NCBI GenBank assembly: GCA_929200255.1
Contig: CAKMYZ010000026.1
Coordinates: forward strand, 1 to 33,954
Length of the DNA stretch: 33,954 nucleotides
Direction: 5' to 3'
From: an uncultured Alphaproteobacteria bacterium
GTDB lineage: Bacteria; Pseudomonadota; Alphaproteobacteria; Rhodobacterales; Rhodobacteraceae
The notes beneath the pieces are model-generated. The model was given only the letters and a program-made list of their open reading frames with translations. It had not been told where the DNA came from and ran no database searches. Below, piece by piece: positions 7,890-16,783 of this stretch. The position numbers and the translations under genes are program-made. How positions within the stretch are numbered: position 1 is the first letter of the stretch; every line of letters begins with the position of its first letter.

Positions 7890-8807
7890 TCAGTCCCCGC
7901 AGCCCCAATCAATGATGGGTCCGATGGGTATGATCCCCAGCGGATTACGTTTTTTGCTCGCGCTGAAATAGCCACGTTTGTAGAATTCGAACCGCACGGT
8001 TTCTGCCACACCGGGCATGGCATAGATGCGTTTGGCATAGGGCCATAGATGCGCATAATCCGACAACTTCTTCAGATTGCACCGAAACGCGTAGTGGTAA
8101 GCCACGTCAAATCGCGCCAGTGTCGGAAAGAGCCGCGAATCCGCTTCGGTAAATTGATCACCGCAGAGCCAAAGGTTGGTCGCCAGATGGGCATCGATCT
8201 TGTCCAAGGTTTCAAAGACCTGATACGCAGCTTGTTCATAAGCTGATTGCGTTGAGGCAAAGCCCGCACGATAGACGCCGTTGTTGACGGTATCGTAGAT
8301 CAGGTCGTTCCAGCGATTGATGTCCTTTGCCAATCCATCGGGGAACAGATCAGGCCCATCAAAGCTGGCGTTCAACATGCGCACGATGTCGGCGCTTTCA
8401 TTGCTGACCATCCGCGCCTGCACCTTATCCCAAAGCACCGGCACCGTCAGTCGCCCGGTATAGCGCATCGGATCCCTGCTATAGACCTCATGCACGGCCC
8501 GTACACCAAGGTGCGGGTCGGCAAATTCCCCTACTGCATCGAAAACCCACCCTTGTGCGTCCCGGTTGGGTTTGGCGTAGGACACTGTGATCGCGTCCAA
8601 CCCTTTGATGGCACGGGTCAGCAAGGTGCGATGCGCCCAGGGGCAGTTCCAGGCAACAAACAGGTGGTAACGCGCAGCCTCTGCCGGGAAATCGGCATCA
8701 CCAACCCAGTTACGCACCGTACTACGGCTCCGTTCCCATTCGCCATTGGGCAGCGTCTTTGTGACGTCATCACCTTCATGATAATGGCCTTCGACCATAT
8801 ACCCCAT
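7890..8807 (-). CDS. Glutathionyl-hydroquinone reductase (GST superfamily, YqjG/EcM4 type)
   Basis: This enzyme uses glutathione to remove a glutathionyl group from hydroquinone conjugates. The 305-residue length and sequence fit the GS-HQR family. The catalytic C55 lies in AWNCPWAHR, followed by SYAKPNRDAQGWVF, a thioredoxin-like domain with TVPVLWD and NESADIVRML, and an all-helical C-terminal domain containing DQFTEADSRLFPTLARFDVAY. The ATG at 8807 overlaps the preceding stop as TGATG, so I prefer it to the codon at 8831. It is the last gene of a four-gene leftward operon of thiol or redox character. Confidence 0.92.
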   Translation of the reverse strand: MGYMVEGHYHEGDDVTKTLPNGEWERSRSTVRNWVGDADFPAEAARYHLFVAWNCPWAHRTLLTRAIKGLDAITVSYAKPNRDAQGWVFDAVGEFADPHLGVRAVHEVYSRDPMRYTGRLTVPVLWDKVQARMVSNESADIVRMLNASFDGPDLFPDGLAKDINRWNDLIYDTVNNGVYRAGFASTQSAYEQAAYQVFETLDKIDAHLATNLWLCGDQFTEADSRLFPTLARFDVAYHYAFRCNLKKLSDYAHLWPYAKRIYAMPGVAETVRFEFYKRGYFSASKKRNPLGIIPIGPIIDWGCGD

Positions 8808-9856
8808 CAGGTTACAGCCCTTGCAAAGCACTCTTGTGCGCGCGCCCAGACGCCATCTGCGTCCGTCTCAAGCGTCAGAAGATGCGGCAAAAGCTGTTCC
8901 GCGAAATCCACACTGCTTTCGGCCGGTAGCATCGACGGCAGGTTGTCAATCGCTGTGACATCCAGCACGGGCTGATCATGCACCCTGAGTGCCGGCTGAT
9001 CCCAGGTTGTTGTGCGGTCGTAAACCTTGATGGGTGAAAAATCGCTGTCGGGGTCACATGCGATATCACCAATGACGGACAATTGCCGCGGCATCGCCTT
9101 GGCATTGGCGGGCACAAACACCGGCGTGCCAGGGCGCGCCAGAATGCAATTGAGGAAGATGTCATGGGCCAACACCTGTGGGAACGGCCCGCCAGATGCG
9201 GTTTCAGCCATGTCCCAACGGGTTGTCGCAACGTCCAGCGCCTGACATAGATCGGCAGCCCCGTTGCCAACACGTCCCAAGGCCCCGATGATCAGTGCCG
9301 TGGGTCGTTTGGTGCCCAGCGCCGTCAAATCCCGTTGAAGGGCCGGCAACAGATGGTCGGCACTTGGATAAGTCTTGACCGGTCCGGCCGCCTTACCATT
9401 CTGCTGCGCCAGCCAGCACATGACGGACACAGCCGCCCCTGCATATCCCGCCCAATACCCAAAAGCCGCCACGCGCCGCCCATCAGCATCTGTGAGATAT
9501 TCAAGATCAAGCAACGTCCCGCCGCCGGCCTTGAACCGCTGCAACAGTGCCTGCCCTGCCGGTTGTCCTTTATAGGCATGGCCAAACATGATGTGGCGAT
9601 GGCGCAGCGGCGTGCCATCCTCGGGAAGTTCTTTCAGGCCAAAAATGATCGCGTCATTTGGTGCATCAACCCATGCAAACTCTGGCGCAATACTACACCC
9701 CGCAGCCGCATAATCCGCGATTGGCAGACTACGTTGCGCGCTTTGCTCAACCGTGATCGCAAACCCGGCGTCTAAAAGCTTGGCCGCCCCCCGCGGTGTC
9801 AGTCCGACACGTTCCTCATTGGCGCGCTGTTCTGACCGAACCCACAGATGCGGCAT
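8807..9856 (-). CDS. Saccharopine dehydrogenase (NAD+, L-lysine-forming), Lys1 type
   Basis: This 349-residue protein closely follows the yeast Lys1 pattern: LRxE..ERVGLTP at the start, GLKELPEDGTPL with K75, HIMFGHAYKGQ with H93 (the catalytic pair in Lys1), and TLLDLEYL and GRRVAAFGYWAGYAGAA before the NAD-binding fold (IIGALGRVGNGAADL). The known reaction interconverts saccharopine with lysine and 2-oxoglutarate. The ATG at 9856 overlaps the upstream stop as TGATG. Location between two GST-family genes is unusual for lysine metabolism. It may serve lysine breakdown or a related opine-like amino acid; this is inference. Confidence 0.88.
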   Translation of the reverse strand: MPHLWVRSEQRANEERVGLTPRGAAKLLDAGFAITVEQSAQRSLPIADYAAAGCSIAPEFAWVDAPNDAIIFGLKELPEDGTPLRHRHIMFGHAYKGQPAGQALLQRFKAGGGTLLDLEYLTDADGRRVAAFGYWAGYAGAAVSVMCWLAQQNGKAAGPVKTYPSADHLLPALQRDLTALGTKRPTALIIGALGRVGNGAADLCQALDVATTRWDMAETASGGPFPQVLAHDIFLNCILARPGTPVFVPANAKAMPRQLSVIGDIACDPDSDFSPIKVYDRTTTWDQPALRVHDQPVLDVTAIDNLPSMLPAESSVDFAEQLLPHLLTLETDADGVWARAQECFARAVT

Positions 9857-10458
9857 CAAAGCATGCCTTTGGCACGGACGGCCTGCACAGATGCGCGTTC
9901 GTTCATCTTGCCCTGAAAGGCGGCAAGCAGTGGATAGCTTGAAATATCAACGCCATCCCCGGGCAGCCAAGTTAGCACCACGTAGAGGTAAGCATCCGAC
10001 AGAACCTCCATTATTCCGATCTGGTATGGGAGGCTTGGCAGGGTTTCTTCCAGATGTGTTGCGCAATCTGCGATCCGTTCGGGAACCTTGCGTTTCATAT
10101 CAGCAAAAGAGCTTTCCTCATCCGCCCAACGCTCACCCCGGATGCCGTGAGCATGGTGGGGGTGCATCGTGGCGTTCAGGTAAGAGATCAGCTCGCGCAT
10201 TTTGGCGGCGGCAAACGCATCACCAGGAACAAGGGAAGGAGCCGCGTATTCGAGAATAGCTGGCGTTTCCGTCAATATGCCCTCTGGCGTCACCAGTGCG
10301 GGCACGCGGCCTTTGGGATTGATCTTGCGATAGGCCTCTTTGGTTTGTTCGGCACTGGCGAAATCGACACGGACTGCCTGATAGGGAATGTCCAACTCTT
10401 CTAGCGCAATGGCCACGGCGATTGAGATCGTTTTGGGAGCATAGTGAAGTGTCAGCAT
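9856..10458 (-). CDS. Glutathione S-transferase
   Basis: This is a 200-residue soluble GST. The N-terminal thioredoxin-like domain begins MLTLHYAPKTISIAVAIALE and has the cis-proline segment KGRVPALVTPEGILTETPAILEY, which binds the gamma-glutamyl part of glutathione. The C-terminal domain is helical, with SDAYLYVVLTWLPGDGVD. A beta-class-like role in conjugation or peroxide handling is likely, substrate unknown. It is the second gene of the operon, 10 bases after the phosphatase gene, and overlaps the saccharopine dehydrogenase gene. Confidence 0.92.
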   Translation of the reverse strand: MLTLHYAPKTISIAVAIALEELDIPYQAVRVDFASAEQTKEAYRKINPKGRVPALVTPEGILTETPAILEYAAPSLVPGDAFAAAKMRELISYLNATMHPHHAHGIRGERWADEESSFADMKRKVPERIADCATHLEETLPSLPYQIGIMEVLSDAYLYVVLTWLPGDGVDISSYPLLAAFQGKMNERASVQAVRAKGML

Positions 10459-10468
10459 TTGATGGCTT

Positions 10469-11113
10469 TCAGTAGTGGGTCATGGCGTGGGCACGGTCAT
10501 CGTGATCCAGATGCGGAATGGCGTTGAAGCTGGCCAAGATCGGCCCTTGCGGAATTACATGCACCCGGTGGACCGAGCTGTTCATGATCGGCAGCAACAC
10601 ATGCGCCATGCGGGTTGGGTCAAGGTTCAGCAGATGCCGGATGATCATTCCGATCACACCGCCTGACGTCAGGCAAAGGACCCGCGCACCCGGTTTGGCG
10701 GCTTCTTGCAACACGGATGTGACGCGATCCTCGAATGATGCAAAGGTTTCGACACCCTTGATCTCTGCATTGTGCCAGGCACGCATCACCTGAGGGACGT
10801 GGGTTGCAAAGTCTTCTGGCCCGGGGAAAGGCACACCGTGCACGTCCTCCAGCGCCTGACCCAGATTGAAGTAATCCATCTCATTGAGGCGTTCATCAAT
10901 CTCGGGTGCAGCGTATCCGATGCCCGCCGCCGTTTCGCGATGGCGGCGCAGGCTGCCCGAGATGACCTTGTCAAAGGGAGCTTCGCGATCTCTGAAATAG
11001 TCGCCCAGCCATTTGGCTTGCTGGTGGCCCAAATCAGACAGGCGGTCATAGCTTTCTTCATCCGTTGCACCGGAATTCGCCTGCCCATGCCGCACCAATA
11101 TGACTTCACCCAT
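10469..11113 (-). CDS. Histidine phosphatase family protein (phosphoglycerate-mutase-like)
   Basis: This 214-residue protein has the RHG signature at residues 8-10, with H9 as the expected phospho-acceptor, and the second arginine region SGSLRRHRETA. The usual second catalytic histidine, SHGG in most members, is replaced by serine in LTSGGVIG (S150). Either this subgroup uses other residues or its activity differs. It is the first gene of the four-gene leftward operon, with a strong AGGAGG site ahead of the ATG. The link to the following glutathione-related genes is not explained by the sequence. Confidence 0.88.
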   Translation of the reverse strand: MGEVILVRHGQANSGATDEESYDRLSDLGHQQAKWLGDYFRDREAPFDKVISGSLRRHRETAAGIGYAAPEIDERLNEMDYFNLGQALEDVHGVPFPGPEDFATHVPQVMRAWHNAEIKGVETFASFEDRVTSVLQEAAKPGARVLCLTSGGVIGMIIRHLLNLDPTRMAHVLLPIMNSSVHRVHVIPQGPILASFNAIPHLDHDDRAHAMTHY

Positions 11114-11595
11114 GGAACTCCTCCTGAGGGTATAGAGTTACGGGCTGCGCACCGGGTTTGCAACGACTCAAGACTGCGCGTGTGACCTCCGTTTCGGGGG
11201 CAAATATCTGCGGATAGATGCCTCGCGCATGTCACATGCGTCACAGCAGCGCGAGAACACAGAAACAATGCATGCTCACGGATTTGCGCCAGACTGAAAT
11301 CTGTGAACGGCTGAAAAAATATTGATCCAGTTTGGTAGGGCCTTCGGTCCGCAGTCGCACAGATCAGCATGGGTTTCTGTGCGCCAATGCGCAGTGCGCG
11401 CCTGATGATGCCCAGTTCCTTATGTCAAGTACCATGCGTGATCACATTGATCACCAATTTCGTGATCGCCGCAGCCCTTTTCGAATGGACGGGAAAGCAC
11501 AATCTTCAACTCACCGAAACGCAGCACGACCCGCTGCACACCAAATCAAACACGGTTCTCCCACCGTCGATAACAGACTGAAAAGGAACGAAAAC
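11114..11595. other. 482-base divergent intergenic region
   Basis: This spacer carries the control regions of the leftward phosphatase operon and of the rightward small secreted protein. It includes a GTGATCAC palindrome at 11438-11445, followed by TGATCAC at 11448-11454. A 58-codon frame (11408-11581) with one hydrophobic stretch ends just before the next ribosome-binding site. It has no convincing start signal, so I do not call it. Confidence 0.5.
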
Positions 11596-11928
11596 ATGTC
11601 TATCAAATCAATCGCACTGGTCGCCGCAACAATCGCTGCAACTGCTTCTGTTGCCTCTGCCGACAGCTACTTTGGATTCGGTGAGCGCCTCGAGAGCTCG
11701 TCCACTCTGGAGCTCGGTTTGGTGACCTCCGAAGGCGCTGGCGTTGTCGAAATCTACGACTACGCCAAAGGCGAAATTGGCAAACTGCTGGGCACCGAAT
11801 CGGTGAACGCAGGCGCAAACGCCGATGTGCGTGTCAACGTCGGCATTCCCCCTCGGCAGGACGTCATCGCGCTCTTGAAAGTGGGCGGCGTAACAGTTGC
11901 CGAGCGCGACTTCGACATCGACCGCTAA
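11596..11928 (+). CDS. Small secreted/periplasmic protein
   Basis: This 110-residue protein has a clear Sec signal peptide: MSIK, a hydrophobic alanine-rich core and an ASA cleavage site near residue 22. The mature part is about 88 residues, acidic, without cysteine. It contains SSTLELGLVTSEGAGVVEIYDY and ends ADVRVNVGIPPRQDVIALLKVGG. Family unknown to me; similar small proteins are annotated as hypothetical in Rhodobacterales. AAAAGGAA lies upstream of the chosen ATG, whereas the longer frame contains intergenic sequence. A very strong terminator follows, so it is a single-gene transcript that may be abundant. Confidence 0.8.
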   Translation: MSIKSIALVAATIAATASVASADSYFGFGERLESSSTLELGLVTSEGAGVVEIYDYAKGEIGKLLGTESVNAGANADVRVNVGIPPRQDVIALLKVGGVTVAERDFDIDR

Positions 11929-11960
11929 GTCCCCTCCGGACCCTCCCCCACTGTCCACTT

Positions 11961-11994
11961 GGGCTGCACCTGACTTCAGGTGCAGCCCTTTTTT
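11961..11994 (+). terminator. Strong Rho-independent terminator
   Basis: The complementary arms GGGCTGCACCTGA (11961-11973) and TCAGGTGCAGCCC (11976-11988) form a long stem, which ends in a run of six T. It closes the small secreted protein gene 32 bases after its stop. Confidence 0.92.
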
Positions 11995-12087
11995 GACTTG
12001 CAGTGTGTTGACCACTTGTGAACCGATTCTGGGCGTGGGATTGTGACGCGCAAGAGCAGCCCGTAAGCAAAAATCAACAGGGTCATT

Positions 12088-14127
12088 TTGGTGTCCACAG
12101 CCACACTTCTCAGCGATGTTTTCGGCTTTGATGCGTTTCGTCCTGGTCAGGGCGAGATTGTCGATGCGGTTGTGGCCGGTCAAAACACCCTGGCCATCAT
12201 GCCCACGGGTGGCGGCAAGTCGCTGTGTTTCCAACTGCCCGCCATCGTGCGCGGCGGGGTTACGGTTGTCATATCTCCGCTGATCGCGCTGATGCGTGAT
12301 CAGGTCCGTGGTCTGCGCGAGGCAGGCGTTGAAGCAGGCGCGCTGACGTCTGGCAACACACCAGAAGAAACCGAGGCCGTCTGGGCAGCGCTGGAGGCAG
12401 GCACGCTCAAGCTGCTGTACATGGCACCCGAACGGCTCGCCTCTGGCGGGACGATCAACATGCTGCGCCGGGCCGGTGTCAGCATGATTGCGGTGGATGA
12501 GGCTCATTGCGTCAGCCAATGGGGGCATGACTTTCGACCGGATTATCTGCGCATTGGCGATCTGCGCCGAACCCTGGATGTTCCCCTGGCCGCATTCACC
12601 GCGACGGCCGATGCAGAGACCCGTGATGAGATCGTTCAAAAGCTGTTTGACGGGCGGCAGCCCGCAACATTTCTGCGCGGCTTTGATCGGCCAAACATCC
12701 ATCTTGCCTTTGCTGTCAAAGACGGCCCGCGCAACCAGATCCTCAGCTTCGCGGCGGCACGCAAGGGCCAATCCGGGATTGTCTACTGCGGCACCCGCGC
12801 CAAGACCGAGACGTTGGCCAACGCCTTGGGCGAAGCGGGTCATAGTGCATGCCACTACCACGGCGGGATGGAGGCCGAAGACAGGCGCATCGTCGAGCGC
12901 CGCTTTCAGCAAGAAGATGGGCTGATCGTCTGCGCCACCGTCGCCTTTGGGATGGGGATCGACAAACCTGATATTCGTTGGGTCGCCCACGCCGATCTTC
13001 CTAAGTCGATCGAAGCTTATTATCAGGAAATCGGGCGCGCCGGTCGTGACGGCGCGCCGGCCGAAACACTGACCTTGTTCGGGCCTGATGACATTCGGTT
13101 TCGCCGCCAGCAAATTGATGAAGGGTTGGCACCGCCCGAGCGCCGCGCAGCAGATCATGGGCGGTTGAATGCATTGCTCGGGCTGGCCGAGGCGCTGCGC
13201 TGTCGGCGGCAGAACCTGCTGGAGTATTTTGGAGAGGCGCCACAACCCTGCGGCAACTGCGACCTGTGTGACAAGCCGGCGGAGATTTTTGATGGGACGA
13301 CAGCAGTGCGTATGGCGCTGTCTGCGGCCTTGCGTACCGAAGAATGGTTCGGCGCAGGCCATCTTATCGATATTGTGATGGGCAACCCGACCGATAAGAT
13401 CATGCAGCGCGGCCATGACAACCTGCCCACCTTTGGGGTCGGCAAAGACTATGACAAACGCCAGTGGCAGGCGATTTTTCGGCAGATGATGGGTCATGAT
13501 CTGTTGCGCCCCGACCGCGAGCGGCACGGCGCGCTGCGCATGACTGAACACGCCCGCCCAATCCTGCGCGGCGAGGCCGCGATTGAGTTGCGGCGCGACA
13601 CGATCAAGGCCGCACGCGGCAGCGGCCCCAAGGTACGGATGCTTGTCAGCGAAGAAAACGCGCCGCTGCTGTCAGCGCTTAAGGCAAAGCGACGTTACCT
13701 AGCGGAACAGGTTAATGCACCAGCCTATATCATCTTCAACGATCGTACCCTGATCGAGATGGCCGAGAAGCGCCCGATGAGCCTTGATGACATGGCACAT
13801 ATCGGCGGCGTTGGGGCCAAAAAACTGGAAAACTACGGGCGCGCTTTCCTTGAAGTGATCGCCGGGGCGGTTGAAGAGGTCCACCCGATGCGGCGCAAAC
13901 TGGCCGGGCGCGACGAAGGCGCGGTTTATGATCAACTGATGCAGGTGCAGGCAGCGCTTAGTCGCGGCCCACATGGGGCAGATAAACCGATGAGCTGTTC
14001 CGCATCCATGCTGGCAAAGGTGGCACAGCTGCGTAACGCCGATCTCGACAACATCGCCCGTCTGATCGGTGACAAATACGCGGATCGCTTTGGCGGGGCG
14101 TTTTTAGAAGTGTTGGAGAGCCGCTAA
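12088..14127 (+). CDS. recQ: ATP-dependent DNA helicase RecQ
   Basis: This is a 3'-to-5' DNA helicase of recombination and replication-fork repair, about 679 residues, close to the usual length. Walker A is in MPTGGGKSLCFQ near residue 38, the DEAHC box near 137, and the helicase C-terminal motif QEIGRAGRDG near 315. A zinc-binding RQC element with CGNCDLC lies near 388, and an HRDC domain at about 525-595 contains GVGAKKLENYG. The start is uncertain: TTG at 12088 is followed at once by GTG at 12091, and neither has a good ribosome-binding site. It appears monocistronic. Confidence 0.96.
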   Translation: MVSTATLLSDVFGFDAFRPGQGEIVDAVVAGQNTLAIMPTGGGKSLCFQLPAIVRGGVTVVISPLIALMRDQVRGLREAGVEAGALTSGNTPEETEAVWAALEAGTLKLLYMAPERLASGGTINMLRRAGVSMIAVDEAHCVSQWGHDFRPDYLRIGDLRRTLDVPLAAFTATADAETRDEIVQKLFDGRQPATFLRGFDRPNIHLAFAVKDGPRNQILSFAAARKGQSGIVYCGTRAKTETLANALGEAGHSACHYHGGMEAEDRRIVERRFQQEDGLIVCATVAFGMGIDKPDIRWVAHADLPKSIEAYYQEIGRAGRDGAPAETLTLFGPDDIRFRRQQIDEGLAPPERRAADHGRLNALLGLAEALRCRRQNLLEYFGEAPQPCGNCDLCDKPAEIFDGTTAVRMALSAALRTEEWFGAGHLIDIVMGNPTDKIMQRGHDNLPTFGVGKDYDKRQWQAIFRQMMGHDLLRPDRERHGALRMTEHARPILRGEAAIELRRDTIKAARGSGPKVRMLVSEENAPLLSALKAKRRYLAEQVNAPAYIIFNDRTLIEMAEKRPMSLDDMAHIGGVGAKKLENYGRAFLEVIAGAVEEVHPMRRKLAGRDEGAVYDQLMQVQAALSRGPHGADKPMSCSASMLAKVAQLRNADLDNIARLIGDKYADRFGGAFLEVLESR

Positions 14128-14268
14128 AGGCCCTCGCAAACAATAACCCATCGGCATCGGGACAAAGATGCGCTGCTCGGCGGCCCGCTTGGGTCACCTG
14201 TGCCAGCCCGAGCATTGACCCCCGCACCACTTCCCACTAGCAAGCCTCCATTCTGAAAAGGGCATGAC

Positions 14269-15183
14269 ATGGCGCGCAAACGCAAAGGGCGGGATATCTC
14301 GGGCTGGTTGGTTGTTGACAAACCCGCAGGTATCACTTCGACCGCTGTAGTGAATAAGGTCCGCTGGGCCTTGGATGCCAAGAAGGCAGGTCATGCCGGC
14401 ACGCTGGACCCTGAAGCAACGGGCGTTCTGGCCATGGCCTTGGGCGAAGCCACCAAGACCGTGCCCTACATCACTGACGCGCTGAAAGCTTATCGTTTTA
14501 CCGTACGTTTTGGGCAGGCCACCAATACCGACGACGCCGAAGGCGAAGTGATTGCGACATCTGACCTGCGCCCAGACGACGACGCGATCAAATCCGCCTT
14601 GAGTGGTTTCGTTGGGGATATCATGCAAGTGCCTCCGCAATTCTCAGCCGTAAAGATTGACGGCGAGCGCGCTTACAAGAAGGCCCGCGAGGGCGAAGAG
14701 ATGGCACTATCCGCACGCCCGTTATGGGTGGAAGAGTTGTTGTTGGTTGATCGTCCCGATCCCGACCATGCAGAGCTTGAGATGACATGTGGCAAAGGTG
14801 GATATGTCCGGGCAATTGCGCGTGACCTGGGAGAAGCGCTTGCATGCAAGGCCCATGTCAAATCGCTGCGCCGTGTCTGGTCGGGCCCCTTTGAAGCGGC
14901 TGATGGCGTGAGTATGGATCAGGTTGATGCGCTTGCCAAAACACCCGAACTTGATCAGTTTCTGCAACCTTTGGAAGTCGGCCTGACTGACCTGCCTGAG
15001 GTCCGTTGCCCGGCCGAAAGCGTCGCCAAGCTGCGCAATGGAAACCCGGCCCCGGTGATCGCCAGCGGGATCGACTTCGGCGAAGAGGTTTGGGCCTCTT
15101 ACGAGGGACAAGCCATTGCCGTCGGCACCTACCGTGGTGGTGACATGCAGCCCTCACGCGTCTTTGTACCCCCGCAGACGTGA
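14269..15183 (+). CDS. truB: tRNA pseudouridine(55) synthase TruB
   Basis: TruB converts U55 of the tRNA T-loop to pseudouridine. The 304-residue protein has [13 protein letters not shown] at the start and the catalytic loop [13 protein letters not shown] with D47. The substrate-binding region [21 protein letters not shown] and the [12 protein letters not shown] motif follow. The C-terminal part is PUA-like. It lies 141 bases after recQ. Its stop overlaps the GTG of the next gene, so the two are probably translated together. truB is often close to rpsO, as here, though two other genes lie between. Confidence 0.97.
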   Translation: MARKRKGRDISGWLVVDKPAGITSTAVVNKVRWALDAKKAGHAGTLDPEATGVLAMALGEATKTVPYITDALKAYRFTVRFGQATNTDDAEGEVIATSDLRPDDDAIKSALSGFVGDIMQVPPQFSAVKIDGERAYKKAREGEEMALSARPLWVEELLLVDRPDPDHAELEMTCGKGGYVRAIARDLGEALACKAHVKSLRRVWSGPFEAADGVSMDQVDALAKTPELDQFLQPLEVGLTDLPEVRCPAESVAKLRNGNPAPVIASGIDFGEEVWASYEGQAIAVGTYRGGDMQPSRVFVPPQT

Positions 15184-15692
15184 TCACCCGCACGCATATC
15201 AAGGATGATGCGCCATCCACGGCTGTGTATTCTGACTGCGAAAGGTATCGCTACGCGCTGACCCGCACCTGGGATCCGAAGGGCAAGCGCGTACTCTTTG
15301 TGATGCTGAACCCCTCTAAGGCGACCGAGGTACAAAACGACCCGACGGTCGAGCGATGCGAGCGGCGCGCGCGTGCTCTGGGTTTCGGCGCATTCCGGGT
15401 GACCAACATTTTTGCGTGGCGGGAAACTGACCCCGCCTTGATGCGCAAAGCTGTTGATCCGATCGGCCCGGAAAATGATGTGATCATCCGTGACGGGGCG
15501 ACATGGGCCGATCAGGTGATCGCCGCATGGGGCACCCATGGATCGCATCTGAACCGAGGCCCGGAAATGGAAGCTGTTCTGCGCGCCATTGGCAAACCGA
15601 TCTACACCTTGGGGCTGAGCAAACACGGGCACCCAAAACACCCCCTATACATCAGCTACAGCCAGAACCCAGCGCTTTGGATCGCATCCTGA
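15180..15692 (+). CDS. DUF1643 family protein
   Basis: This is a 170-residue DUF1643 protein: [29 protein letters not shown], then [30 protein letters not shown] and AAWGTHG. C-terminal [23 protein letters not shown] text closes the domain. The fold resembles uracil-DNA-glycosylase-like proteins, but an enzymatic role is not established to me. The GTG at 15180 overlaps the truB stop (GTGA), which fixes the start and implies coupling to truB. Confidence 0.92.
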   Translation: MITRTHIKDDAPSTAVYSDCERYRYALTRTWDPKGKRVLFVMLNPSKATEVQNDPTVERCERRARALGFGAFRVTNIFAWRETDPALMRKAVDPIGPENDVIIRDGATWADQVIAAWGTHGSHLNRGPEMEAVLRAIGKPIYTLGLSKHGHPKHPLYISYSQNPALWIAS

Positions 15693-15803
15693 GGTCCTTA
15701 CAGCATTAACCATTCATTCATTTTGGACACCTTTGAGCGGCCCATCTGTGGTATCAAATGCCCTGCGGGTCGGGGGCGACTCGAATATGTACTGGTAACT
15801 GAC

Positions 15804-16646
15804 ATGCTCGCACTCTTGGGATTGATGGGGGTCGCCGCGACGGCGTTCTTCATCGCAGATACAGATGACGATGCCCCCGCGCCAGACGAGGAGGCGAACC
15901 TCGATCAGGACGACCCCAGTCAGCCGATCAAACCAATTGATGACCTGATTGCTCCAAGCAATGATGACACGGTGGTCTTTGCTGGCGACAGTGACGATAC
16001 AATCGTGACCGGCGCTGGTGATGACTATTTGGATGGGGAGGACGGCAACGACCTTCTGATCAGCAACGCTGGTGATGATGTACTGCATGGCGGGCGAGGG
16101 GATGACCAACTGGATGCAGGCAGTGGAGCAGACCAACTGAACGGACATGTGGGTGATGATATCCTGCAAGGCGGTGATGGCGATGACATGCTCAACGGTG
16201 GTAGCGGTGATGACCTGCTGATGGGTGGCGATGGGGATGACGCCCTGTTGGGCTCGCTGGACGATGATGTGCTGGTCGGTGGTGCGGGTGCCGATACGCT
16301 GCACGGCGGATCAGGGGACGACGTGCTGTATGACCGCGGCGACGATGATGCCGACTTTATCAATGGCGGGGCCGGGGATGATGTGCTGATGGGCGGGGCC
16401 GGTGATACGCTCAACGGGGGGACCGGTGCGGATCTCTTTGCCCTGAAGGACCAGAATGACGTCATTGTGGAAGATTACGACGCACAGATGGACAAGATCG
16501 AGATTACCTATGAGGGCGATGCGCCGGAACTACGAACAACAATAACCGAAGACGGGCTTGTTCTGATGGCCGGAGAAGAGGTGATTGCGACCTTCCTTGA
16601 TCTTGATGAGTTGGACACCGATAGTGTCACCTTGATCGCAGCCTAA
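15804..16646 (+). CDS. Membrane-anchored RTX (hemolysin-type calcium-binding repeat) protein
   Basis: This 280-residue acidic protein has a short N-terminal hydrophobic segment ([18 protein letters not shown]), likely a signal anchor or uncleaved signal. An Asp/Pro-rich linker follows, then about 15 RTX nonapeptide repeats of GGxGxDxLx form at roughly residues 60-212. These would bind calcium as a parallel beta-roll. A 65-residue non-repeat domain ends the protein. I chose the ATG at 15804; the longer frame begins at a TTG and adds residues unlike a signal. There is no adjacent type I secretion gene, and whether its C-terminus acts as a secretion signal cannot be seen. Confidence 0.85.
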   Translation: MLALLGLMGVAATAFFIADTDDDAPAPDEEANLDQDDPSQPIKPIDDLIAPSNDDTVVFAGDSDDTIVTGAGDDYLDGEDGNDLLISNAGDDVLHGGRGDDQLDAGSGADQLNGHVGDDILQGGDGDDMLNGGSGDDLLMGGDGDDALLGSLDDDVLVGGAGADTLHGGSGDDVLYDRGDDDADFINGGAGDDVLMGGAGDTLNGGTGADLFALKDQNDVIVEDYDAQMDKIEITYEGDAPELRTTITEDGLVLMAGEEVIATFLDLDELDTDSVTLIAA

Positions 16647-16685
16647 CAAAAACCTTTCCTTTTGCAGGGAATCCCCCTAAAGCGA

Positions 16686-16753
16686 CGCATCCGTACAAGG
16701 TTTCCCTTGTTCGGGCCCTCCACGGGCCTTTCTGGACGACATCCCGGATCGCG
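16686..16753 (+). promoter_or_regulatory. Structured rpsO mRNA leader (three-way junction), candidate S15 autoregulatory site
   Basis: An outer helix pairs 16686-16693 with 16745-16753 (8 bp with one bulged C at 16750). It encloses two hairpins: ACAAGG/CCTTGT with a TTTC loop (16695-16710), and GGCCC/GGGCC with a TCCAC loop (16714-16728). It ends 30 bases before the rpsO ATG. S15 recognises a three-way junction in 16S rRNA, and several bacterial rpsO leaders mimic it. Assignment here is inferred from hand folding. Confidence 0.5.
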
Positions 16754-16783
16754 CCATCAACCTTTAGATATAAGGAGACCCCG

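Noticed and set aside
11408..11581. Possible 58-codon gene with one hydrophobic stretch before the small secreted protein
   Set aside because: No ribosome-binding site and no conserved look; probably leader sequence of the next gene.
11608..13551. Leftward 647-codon open frame opposite the small secreted protein and recQ
   Set aside because: It spans a strong terminator and lies antisense to the clear helicase domains of RecQ; no recognisable domain in its own sequence.
16025..16465. Possible tandem DNA repeat array in the RTX gene
   Set aside because: The repetition follows from the nonapeptide calcium-binding repeats; the bases vary between units, so it is protein-level, not a DNA repeat element.
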